Below are positions 47,512-55,648 of a stretch of DNA of 64,000 nt, piece by piece. A model generated the notes under the pieces. That model was not told the DNA's origin. It did not search any database and was given only the letters and a program-made list of their open reading frames with translations. The stretch's first letter is position 1. Each line of letters opens with the position of its first letter. The position numbers and the translations under genes are program-made. Source of the DNA: Croceicoccus ponticola (GTDB lineage: Bacteria > Pseudomonadota > Alphaproteobacteria > Sphingomonadales > Sphingomonadaceae); NCBI RefSeq assembly GCF_004004515.1, contig NZ_RXOL01000001.1, forward strand, positions 1-64,000, read 5' to 3'.

Positions 47512-47800
47512 GCAAGTTTTCCCAAATCTCTAATTTTTTGAAAAAATCTGTGATTTCAGCTTTTTGGGATACATGAAAAATTTGGCAATGTAATATGATG
47601 CCAAATCGGTCTAAAAATCTAGTTTTTATAGACGATAAGATTGGGCGAATATCCCATTCAGATGATATCAGTATCACATCAAAATCATCTGGGTCATTAG
47701 TTGAGATTGATGAACCAAATTGTGTGCATGATATTATCGGAGGTGAATTTGCCACAATGAACGCAGCGATCCATGCTTTCATTTTGGCGAAATCATGCAT
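47468..47800 (-). CDS. minimal nucleotidyltransferase-like protein
   Basis: The 110-residue protein has one recognisable motif: FGSSISTNDPDDFDVILIS, matching the GSx8DxD signature of the DNA polymerase beta-like nucleotidyltransferase fold (minimal NTases, MNT antitoxins, KNTase group). A later acidic third-metal position is not evident. The N-terminus (MHDFAKMKAWIAAFIVANS) precedes the motif by about 25 residues. It overlaps its upstream neighbour by eight bases and its downstream neighbour by 44, so the genes are probably translated together. Confidence 0.7.
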   Translation of the reverse strand: MHDFAKMKAWIAAFIVANSPPIISCTQFGSSISTNDPDDFDVILISSEWDIRPILSSIKTRFLDRFGIILHCQIFHVSQKAEITDFFKKLEIWENLHVERSLLHDTAIFY

Positions 47801-48338
47801 GGCGTTTTATTATCTCCACAACTTCGGAAGGAAACTGATTTTCCCGGTAATCGGCTCTCCCCATTGTTACATGAGCTTGAAATGCATCGATGTGATTTAA
47901 CCACCTCCTAAACGAAATTATGTGGCGCTTTGGAATGATATCCCAATTCTCATTGATCAAATTTTTGATAATGTGATTATTTTCGACTATTTTTGATCTA
48001 AGCCCATACCATACGTCGAGTTCGGTGCGGACAACTTTGGGAGATCTTTCTGTGTGCCCACCATTCGGGCCAAACGACGAGAATATTCGATAATTATCAT
48101 CCGTAAGAGGTTTTATTTTTCGACATAATCCGCGAAATCTGCTCCCAAAAAATTTATAAGGTATGCGACAAGTCGAACTGCTATTTATTTTTCCTTTAAA
48201 ATACTTAACTAGGAAAATCGATGCAGGTATAAAAATTGCAGTGATAATGACCAGCCAAGTATCAACATTTAGGCCCATCGGCTGACATTTAGACAAATCT
48301 CCGATTGTCCAAGCCTTACTGCAGCTTGCAAAATTCAT
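47793..48338 (-). CDS. membrane-anchored unknown protein in AT-rich cassette
   Basis: The 181-residue protein has one membrane helix near residues 26-45 (WLVIITAIFIPASIFLVKYF), then a soluble domain with NYRIFSSFGPNGG, ELDVWYGLRSKIVENN and a C-terminal RRWLNHIDAFQAHV and FPSEVVEIIKRH. RRWLNH satisfies an Rx4H spacing like HEPN RNases, but the fold is not proven. ATG at 48338 overlaps the DUF2726 stop (ATGA). An alternative start is Met21. The gene is AT-rich from its first codons. Confidence 0.7.
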   Translation of the reverse strand: MNFASCSKAWTIGDLSKCQPMGLNVDTWLVIITAIFIPASIFLVKYFKGKINSSSTCRIPYKFFGSRFRGLCRKIKPLTDDNYRIFSSFGPNGGHTERSPKVVRTELDVWYGLRSKIVENNHIIKNLINENWDIIPKRHIISFRRWLNHIDAFQAHVTMGRADYRENQFPSEVVEIIKRHA

Positions 48339-48973
48339 CGATCTACTTTCCCGATCAACTTCCGCACCATCTCCCGCACCTCCGCTGGCGTATCGCCGCT
48401 GACCACTTCGACAAAACCTATCCCCGCCCGTCGCAGCGCTTCCTTCTTTACCGCATCGCGCGCTGCCGTTTCGTCGCCGGTGTGGTGGCCGGTGCCCTGA
48501 AATTCCACCGCGTACAGCGGTTGGCAGTCGGCGTCGACGATCAGCAGGTCGACCCGCTTGGCGTTGATCGCCCAGAACGCGGCCTTGTCTTCGCTCCACA
48601 AAATCTCGCCCAACGATACCTGACCCATCGCGCGCCATCCGGGGCTATGATCGGTCAGCGCCTGATCGATCACGCCCAGCAAGCGCCGTTCCGGCTTGTT
48701 CAGCAGGGGGCGCGCCTTGAAGCTGGCGTTCATCACGCGCTTGAGTTGTTCCGCCGCCGTTTCGGTCGTGCTGGCCGGGACGCCCTTGATCGCCGGGGCT
48801 TTCTGCGGCTCGCGCTTCATGCCCGTCTTTCGGCCCCGCCAATAAGCGCGGCGCTTTTCCATCTCGATACCGCTGAAGAATTTCTCGACGGTAATCCCGA
48901 TGCCCGCGCCAATAGCCAGCACCAAGAGCAAGATAACCGGCTGATCCAGTAAAGCATCTATCGCGTAGTTCAT
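48335..48973 (-). CDS. DUF2726 domain protein with N-terminal membrane helix
   Basis: A 212-residue protein. A membrane helix (about residues 9-28, LLDQPVILLLVLAIGAGIGI) is followed by a basic linker and a DUF2726 domain (RPLLNKPERRLLGVIDQAL ... DLLIVDADCQPLYAVEFQG ... KKEALRRAGIGFVEV). The D...E-x-K-like layout resembles restriction-endonuclease-like nuclease folds, though activity is unproven. It heads the four-gene cassette but, unlike the other three, has the GC-rich codon usage of the host. Confidence 0.82.
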   Translation of the reverse strand: MNYAIDALLDQPVILLLVLAIGAGIGITVEKFFSGIEMEKRRAYWRGRKTGMKREPQKAPAIKGVPASTTETAAEQLKRVMNASFKARPLLNKPERRLLGVIDQALTDHSPGWRAMGQVSLGEILWSEDKAAFWAINAKRVDLLIVDADCQPLYAVEFQGTGHHTGDETAARDAVKKEALRRAGIGFVEVVSGDTPAEVREMVRKLIGKVDR

Positions 48974-49101
48974 GGGCTGCGAATATCTTGCGATTATTGC
49001 TGATTGGTCAATGGATTGTTTTTTGATTGCAGCGCCGCTTGCAACGAACGTTGCGCAGTGCCCGCCCCGCTGCGACTAGGCGCTGCGCGCCAAGTCTCGC
49101 T

Positions 49102-49123
49102 CCCCTCCCGCAAGCGGGAGGGG
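49102..49123. repeat. REP-like hairpin CCCCTCCCGC-AA-GCGGGAGGGG
   Basis: A perfect 10-bp inverted repeat with a 2-base centre sits in the gap between the DUF2726 gene and the HTH gene, flanked by GATGGGGGTGGGCGC. The shape resembles the short dispersed palindromes of alphaproteobacterial genomes. Only this copy occurs in the window, so repetition is not shown here. A second hairpin GCAACG-AA-CGTTGC lies near 49038. Confidence 0.5.
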
Positions 49124-49213
49124 ATGGGGGTGGGCGCGGCGGCGCACGGCGCTTGAGGCCGCAACAAACATTTTATTTTCCTACACCCCCCATCCTGTGG
49201 CCTATCCTCATGG

Positions 49214-49822
49214 ATGACAGACACCGACACACCCAACGCGGACCGCGCGCCGCTTTACGACCCGGACAACCCTGACAGGGACGAGCCCCTTTCGCCCGAT
49301 GCCGAACTGGGCACGCGGCAGTGGACACGGGCCAAGATGGGGGATTTCCTGCGGATGCTGGCGGCCTCGCACTCGGTGGCGCAAGCCGCGCGGTCGGTGG
49401 GGATGTCGCGGCAAAGCGCCTACAAGCTGCGCTCCCGATTAAAGGGCGAGCCGTTCGACATCGCCTGGGAAACCGCCTTTCGCCACGGCTATGACAATCT
49501 CGCCCATGCCGCGCTGGAACGCGCGCTCAACGGGGTGGAGGTGCCGCATTATCACAAGGGCGAGCTGATCGGCACGTCGCGCAAGTATGACGAGCGGCTG
49601 ACCGTCGCCCTGCTGGCCATGCGCAACCGTTTCGGCGCGCCCACCGTCGGGCGGTTCGAGGCGATGGCCGAATATATGTCCGAACGCTGGGATTCGCTGC
49701 TCGACCGGGTGGAAACCGGCGCGCTCGATTGGGATGAGCCCGAATTCATCCACGACGAAGCGGCAGAAGCGCCGCGCATCCTTGGCCGCTTTGCTATCGA
49801 CGAAAAGCCGGGGCGGAATTGA
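49214..49822 (+). CDS. helix-turn-helix protein of unknown role
   Basis: The 202-residue protein has an N-terminal acidic stretch (YDPDNPDRDEPLSPD), then a helix-turn-helix near residues 48-74 (SVAQAARSVGMSRQSAYKLR), followed by a helical region (DNLAHAALERALNGVEVPHY) and an acidic C-terminus. It may be a DNA-binding protein. The layout resembles phage terminase-small-subunit or transposase-type HTH proteins and small sphingomonad regulators; I cannot choose between them. Confidence 0.72.
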   Translation: MTDTDTPNADRAPLYDPDNPDRDEPLSPDAELGTRQWTRAKMGDFLRMLAASHSVAQAARSVGMSRQSAYKLRSRLKGEPFDIAWETAFRHGYDNLAHAALERALNGVEVPHYHKGELIGTSRKYDERLTVALLAMRNRFGAPTVGRFEAMAEYMSERWDSLLDRVETGALDWDEPEFIHDEAAEAPRILGRFAIDEKPGRN

Positions 49823-50009
49823 GGGTGGCGGAGATGATGGCGATGATGATGGCGTTGCGGGCGCAGAGGCGTCACCCGTCGCGTTCGCCCGGAATGCGCG
49901 CGATCCTGCGGCTTTGCGGGGCCAGGGGGCGGGTGACACCGTGTCGCCTTTGTCACCTTTCGCCGCGACGGGGTTGGAACCGTGGCCCTGCTTCGCGGTT
50001 GATCGTGGC

Positions 50010-50609
50010 ATGAAGCACATTCTCGCCGCGACGGCTCTCGCCCTGACTTCCGCCATGACCTTGGCCGCCTGTTCCGCCGAACAGCCCGCCGACGAAGGCA
50101 CAACGCCCGAAGTTACGGCAACCGCCACGCCCGATGCCGCCCCCGGCACCCCCATCGCACCCGCCGCCGAAGCGACCGACAGCAAGACGCTGACGCTCGC
50201 AGGATTGGGCGCGTTGAAGATCGGCCAGCCGGTCGCCGCCGACAGCGGCTGGACCAAGGGCGCGGTTCAGGCGTCAGATGGTTGTTTGACCTATTCCTCC
50301 CCCGCCTATCCCGGTGCCTATGCCATCGTCGAACAGGGCGCGGTGCGGCGCATTACCGCCCGATCGGGTTCGGACGTGAAATTCGTCGAAGGCATCGGCG
50401 TGGGATCGACCGAGGCGCAGGTAAGGGGCAGCTTCCCCGGTTTCCGCGAAACGCCCCACAAATATGTCGAAGGCGGCAAGGATCTGACCGCTCCCAACGC
50501 CGACAGCGGCGATGCGGCAGTGCGCTTCGAACTGGGCGCGGACGGCAAGGTCACCGACATGCACGTCGGCACGATGCCGGTGCTGGGCTATGTCGAAGGG
50601 TGCGCCTGA
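50010..50609 (+). CDS. lipoprotein, unknown function
   Basis: The 199-residue protein has a lipoprotein signal (MKHILAATALALTSAMTLAAC, Cys21), a Thr/Ala/Pro-rich linker (about residues 25-55), then a small domain starting GLGALKIGQPVAADSGW with two Cys (GCLTY, EGCA) that may pair. The Asp/Gly pattern GIGVGSTEAQVRGSFPGF looks like a beta-rich fold. No known family was recognised. Confidence 0.75.
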   Translation: MKHILAATALALTSAMTLAACSAEQPADEGTTPEVTATATPDAAPGTPIAPAAEATDSKTLTLAGLGALKIGQPVAADSGWTKGAVQASDGCLTYSSPAYPGAYAIVEQGAVRRITARSGSDVKFVEGIGVGSTEAQVRGSFPGFRETPHKYVEGGKDLTAPNADSGDAAVRFELGADGKVTDMHVGTMPVLGYVEGCA

Positions 50610-50688
50610 CCCGCAAGCCGGATCGCGCATTGCCGAGCGGAGGACTTCACGCCTATAGGCGCGATGCCCCCGCTTACAGGAATTGTTG

Positions 50689-50886
50689 ATGGCCGATCTT
50701 TATATCAAAGCGCTCGAATCGGAGCGAAAGTCGCTTTGGGCGACCTGCCGGCTCAAGGGATTGGGGCGCAATACCCCGGAACGGCAACGGATCGCCGCGC
50801 TCGACGAACTGATCGTGGCGCACAAATCCCGCCCTGCCGGGGAAGGAAAAAAGAATGCGGCGGGGGAACCTGAGAAAAAGGGTTAG
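50689..50886 (+). CDS. small charged protein, unknown
   Basis: A 65-residue protein, MADLYIKALESERKSLWATC at the start and a Lys/Glu-rich end (GKKNAAGEPEKKG). ATG at 50689 follows AGGA by eight bases. It contains a helix-forming middle (RQRIAALDELIVAHKS). No family is recognised. Its stop lies four bases into the end of the convergent 44-residue gene. Confidence 0.5.
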   Translation: MADLYIKALESERKSLWATCRLKGLGRNTPERQRIAALDELIVAHKSRPAGEGKKNAAGEPEKKG

Positions 50887-51017
50887 CTGTTTTTCATGTT
50901 CTCCAACCCCTTGATCCCGCCGGGCTTCAACGACGGTTGCGAGGCGTTCTGCTTCGGACCCTTGTCAGCCTTGGGCTTGCGGGCTTCCTTGCTCTTCTTT
51001 TGCTGACCTTTGGCCAT
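50883..51017 (-). CDS. very small basic protein
   Basis: A 44-residue lysine-rich protein (MAKGQQKKSKEARKPKADKG, then LKPGGIKGLENMKNS). It resembles the short conserved basic proteins found in many sphingomonads. ATG at 51017 is chosen. Tail-to-tail overlap of four bases with the 65-residue gene. Function is unknown. Confidence 0.55.
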   Translation of the reverse strand: MAKGQQKKSKEARKPKADKGPKQNASQPSLKPGGIKGLENMKNS

Positions 51018-51104
51018 GTTCGTTCCAATCGGGACGGAATGCCCCGCCGGCGACATAGCCCATCGCCGGGCCGATGATGGCATGAATTCGGAAACGTGGG
51101 CTGG

Positions 51105-51575
51105 TCAGCGCACCTGGCGCGACAGCTTGACCAGCGCCTGATCCAGCGCCTGAAGAAACCGGGATCGGTCGGTCTTGCTGAAGGGTGCAGGGCCGCCGCC
51201 CAATCCATCGGCACCGGCGCGAAGGTCGGCCATGATGGCGCGGGTTGCGATTGCCGGACCGATGGAGGCTGCGCTGAAGGGCTTGCCGGTATGCGCGATT
51301 ACGATCGCCCCCGCCTTGATACAGCGGTCGGCCAGCAGAATATCGCCGGTAATCACCACGCTGGCAGGCGTCGCACGATCAGCGATCCAGTCGTCCGCCG
51401 CGTCGAACCCGTCGTCCACGATCACCCGCGTCACCAGCGGGCTGTCGGGAATGCGGAATGGGGAATTGCTGACGACGCTGACCGGAACTTTGTGGCGAAG
51501 GGCGACCTTGTAGACTTCCTCCTTCACCGGGCAGGCGTCGGCGTCGATCAGGATTTGAAGCGCGCTTGTGGTCAT
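51105..51575 (-). CDS. YaiI/YqxD (DUF188) family protein
   Basis: The 156-residue protein matches the PIN-like YaiI/YqxD family: ILIDADACPVKEEVYKVALR, VVITGDILLADRCIKAGA, and the GPAPFSKTDRSRFLQALD end. It is probably a PIN-fold nuclease-related protein of unknown role. It sits 25 bases behind the PhnA-like gene on the same strand. Confidence 0.92.
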   Translation of the reverse strand: MTTSALQILIDADACPVKEEVYKVALRHKVPVSVVSNSPFRIPDSPLVTRVIVDDGFDAADDWIADRATPASVVITGDILLADRCIKAGAIVIAHTGKPFSAASIGPAIATRAIMADLRAGADGLGGGPAPFSKTDRSRFLQALDQALVKLSRQVR

Positions 51576-51600
51576 CGTCGGGTAATTCGGATCGCCGCGC

Positions 51601-51903
51601 TCAACGCTTCTTCACGAATTCGGCCCGCAGGACGAGGCCCTTGATCCCCGGATACCTGCAGTCGATTTCCTGTGCGTCGCCGGTTAGCCGGATGGACTTG
51701 ATCAATGTTCCTTGCTTCAGCGTCTGGCCCGCGCCCTTGACCTCGAGGTCCTTGATCAAGGTGACTTGGTCCCCATCCGCCAGAAGGTTGCCGACCGCGT
51801 CGCGAACGTCCACCGTCTCGCCCGCCGTTTGTTTCGCGGCAAGTTCGGAAGCCGGCATCCATTCGCCGCTTTCCTCGTCATAAACGTAATCTTCGTCGCT
51901 CAC
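51601..51903 (-). CDS. PhnA-like protein lacking the zinc ribbon
   Basis: The 100-residue protein carries the PhnA/YjdM C-terminal SH3-like domain (VRDAVGNLLADGDQVTLIKD, VKGAGQTLKQGTLIKSIRL, IDCRYPGIKGLVLRAEFVKK). The usual N-terminal CPxC zinc ribbon is replaced by an acidic DEDYVYDEESGEWMP segment with no Cys. PhnA is named from the phosphonate region but is not clearly a phosphonate enzyme. Confidence 0.85.
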   Translation of the reverse strand: MSDEDYVYDEESGEWMPASELAAKQTAGETVDVRDAVGNLLADGDQVTLIKDLEVKGAGQTLKQGTLIKSIRLTGDAQEIDCRYPGIKGLVLRAEFVKKR

Positions 51904-51963
51904 GCCCTGCTCCTCATGTTGCGCTGCGCATGACAGGCCAAAGGCGATATGGCCAGCAGATCG

Positions 51964-52908
51964 TCAGCCCCTGCATTCGTCCTGCGCTCCCAATTGCTCC
52001 CACATCCGGTCGATATCGGCGGGGGTGCACAAATCGGTGCCGGGGGTGAGGACAGCGGCTGTGCCAGCGGCCATCCCACGGCGGAACGCGTCGGGCACGC
52101 TCATCCCGCTGGCAAGGCCGTGAACCATACCGGCGACGAAGCTGTCACCTGCGCCGGTGGCACTTTTCACCGGCACGTCAAGACCGGGACGGCAAAGCAC
52201 GCCGCCGGCATGGGCGAGAACGGCGCCGCGATGGCCCAGCGTGACGGCAATCTGCTGGGCATTGCCCTTCTTGACCAGAGTCAAAGCCGCATCACCCACT
52301 GCTTCCAGTGTTTCGAGCTTGCGACCGACCAGAGTCTCGAACTCGCCGAGGCTTGGTTTCACGAGGCAAAGCCCGCCCGCTTCCATCGCGGCGGCGAGCG
52401 GCTCGCCGGATGTGTCGAGCACCAAGCGGACCTTGCGCTGCGTGCATATGGCGGCAAGGCGCGCATAGAAATCGGCGGGCACCCCGCGTGGCAGCGAGCC
52501 GCTGGCTACCATCCAACCGCATTTCGCTTGGCCGACGAAATCCAGGACCGATTGCCACTCTGTGTCGGAAAATTCCGGACCTTCGGGTACGAAGCGGTAT
52601 TCCTGTCCGGTGCTGCGTTCGAATACGGCCAGGCTCATGCGGGTTTGGCCCGCGATGGGGATGCAATGGCGGGCTACGCCGGTCCGGTCGATCAGGTCAT
52701 CGAGCAGTCCCCCGCTGGCGCCGCCAGCGCAATAGACGGCGATGACGGGCGCCTTCAGCCGGTGCAGCACGCGTGCGACGTTGATCCCGCCACCGCCGGG
52801 GTCATAGCGTTCGTTCGCGGTGCGGATCTTGTGCGTTGGTTGCACGACATCTGCTTCGCAAGCGCCGTCGATCGCGGGATTCAGCGTAAGGGTAAAGATG
52901 GGCTCCAT
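51964..52908 (-). CDS. PfkB family hexose-phosphate kinase (1-phosphofructokinase/6-phosphofructokinase 2 type)
   Basis: A 314-residue ribokinase-fold enzyme. N-terminal TLTLNPAIDGACEADVV and the PGGGGINVARVL sugar loop are of the LacC/PfkB group; the catalytic motif SATGAGDSFVAGMV holds the base Asp. It phosphorylates a sugar phosphate, probably fructose 6-phosphate or fructose 1-phosphate. No PTS gene is nearby, which favours the PfkB-type role. Confidence 0.88.
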   Translation of the reverse strand: MEPIFTLTLNPAIDGACEADVVQPTHKIRTANERYDPGGGGINVARVLHRLKAPVIAVYCAGGASGGLLDDLIDRTGVARHCIPIAGQTRMSLAVFERSTGQEYRFVPEGPEFSDTEWQSVLDFVGQAKCGWMVASGSLPRGVPADFYARLAAICTQRKVRLVLDTSGEPLAAAMEAGGLCLVKPSLGEFETLVGRKLETLEAVGDAALTLVKKGNAQQIAVTLGHRGAVLAHAGGVLCRPGLDVPVKSATGAGDSFVAGMVHGLASGMSVPDAFRRGMAAGTAAVLTPGTDLCTPADIDRMWEQLGAQDECRG

Positions 52909-52952
52909 GCCCCATCATGCCGTGCAGGGCAGGGCGGGGGCAAGCGTATGGA

Positions 52953-54557
52953 TCAAATCGTCCTAAACGCCAGCTTCTGCGCATCTTCGCGCAGCATGGC
53001 GGCAGCCTTTTCGGCGATCATCATCGTGGGGGCATTGGTATTGCCCGAAGTGATGGTCGGCATGACCGAAGCATCGACGACCCGCAGGGCCTGCGTGCCG
53101 ATTACGCGCAGGCGTTCGTCGGTCACGGTGCCCATCGCGGCGGTGCCGACGGGGTGGAAGATCGTGGTGGCAATGTCGCCGATGGCCCGCATCAGTTCTT
53201 CATCATCTTGCGCGTCCGGACCGGGCCGAATTTCGCGCGGTGCGTACCAGGCCAGTGCAGGCTGGGCGACGATGTTGCGGGTAAGACGCACGGAGCGCAT
53301 CGCCACTTGTCGGTCCGCCTCGGTCGTCAGGTAGTTGGGTCGAATCGATGGGTGATCTTGGAAGTCGTTGCTGATGACATGGCTCGCCCCACGGCTGGTC
53401 GGGCGCAAATTGCAGACGCTGGCGGTGAATGCGGGAAAGCGGTCGAGCGCCCCGCCGAATGCCTCGAGGCTCAGCGGCTGGACATGATATTCGAGATCCG
53501 CAGTCGCGACATCTGGCGAAGACCGGGCGAACAGGCCAAGCTGGCTGGGAGCCATCGCCATCGGGCCGGACCGGTTGATGACGTATTCCAGCCCGATCAG
53601 CGCTTTGCCCCACAACGTCGATGCGCGGGCATTCAGCGTCGACACGCCGGTGACTGCCCAGGCGCAACGGATCTGGAGATGATCCTGGAGGTTTTCACCC
53701 ACTTGCGGGCTGTGGACCCGCGTTTCGATGCCAAGATCCTGCAAGCGAGCGCTATCACCGACGCCGCTGCGTTCGAGGATGGCGGGAGAGCCGATCGCGC
53801 CTGCCGACAGGATGACTTCGCCGTCCGCGCGCGCCTCTTGGGATGCGCCATCGGCATGCCAGCGAACGCCGACCGCGCGGGTTCCTTCGAACTTGATCCG
53901 GTCGGTGTGCGCCCGGGTGACGATCTTCAGGTTGGGGCGGTTCCGTGCCGGTCGCAGAAATGCATCTGCTGCACTCCACCGCATGCCCCGGCGCTGCGTG
54001 ACCTCGAACAGGCCGGATCCAAAATTGTCGCCATCGTTGAAGTCGCCGGTCGGCGGGATGCCCGCCTCGTCAGCTGTGCGTTGAAACGCGTCGAGTATGT
54101 CCCAGCGCAGCCGTTGCCGCTCGATCCGGATTTCCCCGCCGCTGCCGTGGGCGTCGCTCTCCCCGCCGAAATGGTCCTCGGCCCGCTTGAACAAGGGCAG
54201 GACTTCATCCCAACCCCAGCCAGTCATGCCCCTTTGGCGCCAGCCATCATAATCGGCGGCTTGTCCGCGCATGTAGATCATGCCGTTGATCGACGAAGAT
54301 CCGCCCAGCACGCGACCGCGCGGGAATCGCAGCGAACGTCCGTTCAGGCCCGCTTCCTCAGCCGTGTTCATGCACCAATCGGTGCGCGGATTGCCGATGC
54401 AGTAAAGGTACCCGACCGGAATGCGGATCCAGTGATAATTGTCTCGTCCACCGGCCTCCAGCAACAGGACCCGGACCGACGGATCGGCACTCAATCGATT
54501 GGCAAGGACGCAACCGGCACTACCCGCACCAACGATGATGTAGTCGAAACTCTCCAT
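52953..54557 (-). CDS. GMC family oxidoreductase (choline/alcohol dehydrogenase type)
   Basis: A 534-residue glucose-methanol-choline flavoprotein with YIIVGAGSAGCVLANRLSAD (FAD), the GMC signature GRVLGGSSSINGMIYMRG, and C-terminal HPVGTAAMG then LRVVDASVMPTITSGNTNAP with the active-site His. It oxidises a primary alcohol; the substrate could be choline, an aliphatic alcohol or a polyethylene glycol. ATG at 54557 (MESFDYIIVG) is used. It stands 44 bases from the kinase gene on the same strand. Confidence 0.94.
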   Translation of the reverse strand: MESFDYIIVGAGSAGCVLANRLSADPSVRVLLLEAGGRDNYHWIRIPVGYLYCIGNPRTDWCMNTAEEAGLNGRSLRFPRGRVLGGSSSINGMIYMRGQAADYDGWRQRGMTGWGWDEVLPLFKRAEDHFGGESDAHGSGGEIRIERQRLRWDILDAFQRTADEAGIPPTGDFNDGDNFGSGLFEVTQRRGMRWSAADAFLRPARNRPNLKIVTRAHTDRIKFEGTRAVGVRWHADGASQEARADGEVILSAGAIGSPAILERSGVGDSARLQDLGIETRVHSPQVGENLQDHLQIRCAWAVTGVSTLNARASTLWGKALIGLEYVINRSGPMAMAPSQLGLFARSSPDVATADLEYHVQPLSLEAFGGALDRFPAFTASVCNLRPTSRGASHVISNDFQDHPSIRPNYLTTEADRQVAMRSVRLTRNIVAQPALAWYAPREIRPGPDAQDDEELMRAIGDIATTIFHPVGTAAMGTVTDERLRVIGTQALRVVDASVMPTITSGNTNAPTMMIAEKAAAMLREDAQKLAFRTI

Positions 54558-54636
54558 CGGCGATGGCAACCACAATTCGACTACGGCGGCAAGCTGGCCT
54601 GAGGAACAGGGTGCATGGGCTGGCGTTTGAATATGT

Positions 54637-55269
54637 ATGAGGAATATAATCCTGCCTGTAATTTCGCTAGTCCTGCTTGCCGCATGCGATCCCGCCCCGG
54701 AAGAAGACAACACCGGCACAGAAGCGCCGCAAGCACCTCAGGCGCCGGTCAGCACGCCCGAAGCGGTCGATCCCGGTTCTCTCGATGCACCGCCACCCGA
54801 ACCGTTGGCGGTTAAGCTGACCCGCAACGAATGGGCCACGGCCGCCAACAAGGATGTTTGCGCGCCCTTGGTTTTGACCAGCGACGGCGGCGCATCGGCA
54901 GAGGCGCGGAGGGCGAATTTCGCGGGCGGCTGGGGTGTGGCGTTCGACACTGAAAAAGTGCGCAGCGCTTATGGCGTCGCGGGCCCGGGGATCGTCGATG
55001 CCGATGGCGCCGATGGGCAGGAAGATAGGCTGAAGGGGCAGTGGCCGCACTTCATGCGATTGCCCGACCTGCCGCAACCTGCCTTTGCAGGCTTTGGACT
55101 GGAAGGCGCAAGGCCGTATCGCGAGGACAGGCCAGACGGTGTCGGCGACAATTCGCTCGCCTATGTGCGGGTAGCGGGGCAGGACTGCACCTATAACGTG
55201 TGGAGCCGGCTTGGCCGCGCCCACCTCGAGGTGCTGTTGAGTTCGCTTCGACCCGGCTTGGAAGACTAG
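54637..55269 (+). CDS. lipoprotein, unknown function
   Basis: The 210-residue protein has a lipobox (LVLLAAC, Cys17), a Pro/Glu/Thr-rich linker to about residue 55, then a globular domain with two Cys (DVCAPLV, QDCTYNVWS) that may form a disulfide. It includes NFAGGWGVAFD and AYVRVAGQDCTYNVWSRLG. It is divergent from the GMC gene by 79 bases. No family recognised. Confidence 0.78.
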   Translation: MRNIILPVISLVLLAACDPAPEEDNTGTEAPQAPQAPVSTPEAVDPGSLDAPPPEPLAVKLTRNEWATAANKDVCAPLVLTSDGGASAEARRANFAGGWGVAFDTEKVRSAYGVAGPGIVDADGADGQEDRLKGQWPHFMRLPDLPQPAFAGFGLEGARPYREDRPDGVGDNSLAYVRVAGQDCTYNVWSRLGRAHLEVLLSSLRPGLED

Positions 55270-55648
55270 TCGGCTATCCCTGAAGCTTTTGTGGGCGATC
55301 ATCGCAATCAGATATCGAATGCAGCAAGGTTTCAGTGGGGTTGCGAGCAACGCCGGATGACGGCCCAAAAATAAAAGCGGGGACTCGCCAGAGGATGCAG
55401 TGCTTTTTGATCCAAGCGCCGATTTCGCCAAGCCAGACCAGCGCTGACTCACATGCCCGAAAATGAATTTCAGATTAACTCGAAGTTGATTGCGATGAAC
55501 CGCAAATTAACATTTTTATTACCCTCCATTAATAGAAATGATTACTGGTCGGGATAGCCGGCAACTTACCCGAAGAAACCCGTCAACTTGTCGCAAAAAG
55601 TCGATGAGAGCGGATCGACCGATAACGAATGTTGTTATCGAATTCACC
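55270..55648. other. intergenic region, 379 bases
   Basis: No convincing gene is seen. The stretch turns AT-rich from about 55480 to 55545, where a promoter for the 336-residue protein gene is likely (TTAACATTTTTATT, TTAATAGAAATGAT). A hairpin lies at 55620-55640. Confidence 0.5.
55620..55640. promoter_or_regulatory. inverted repeat CGATAAC-N7-GTTATCG before start codon
   Basis: Seven-base arms around GAATGTT end eight bases before the ATG of the 336-residue protein gene, replacing a normal ribosome site. It might be a dimeric repressor site or an RNA hairpin masking the start. Confidence 0.35.

Noticed and set aside
47595-47900. 101-residue plus-strand frame within the AT-rich cassette
   Set aside because: It is antisense to the nucleotidyltransferase motif, has no motif of its own and breaks the overlapping gene order.
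52917-54602. 561-residue plus-strand frame opposite the GMC oxidoreductase
   Set aside because: Shadow of a clear GMC flavoprotein with both family signatures on the other strand.
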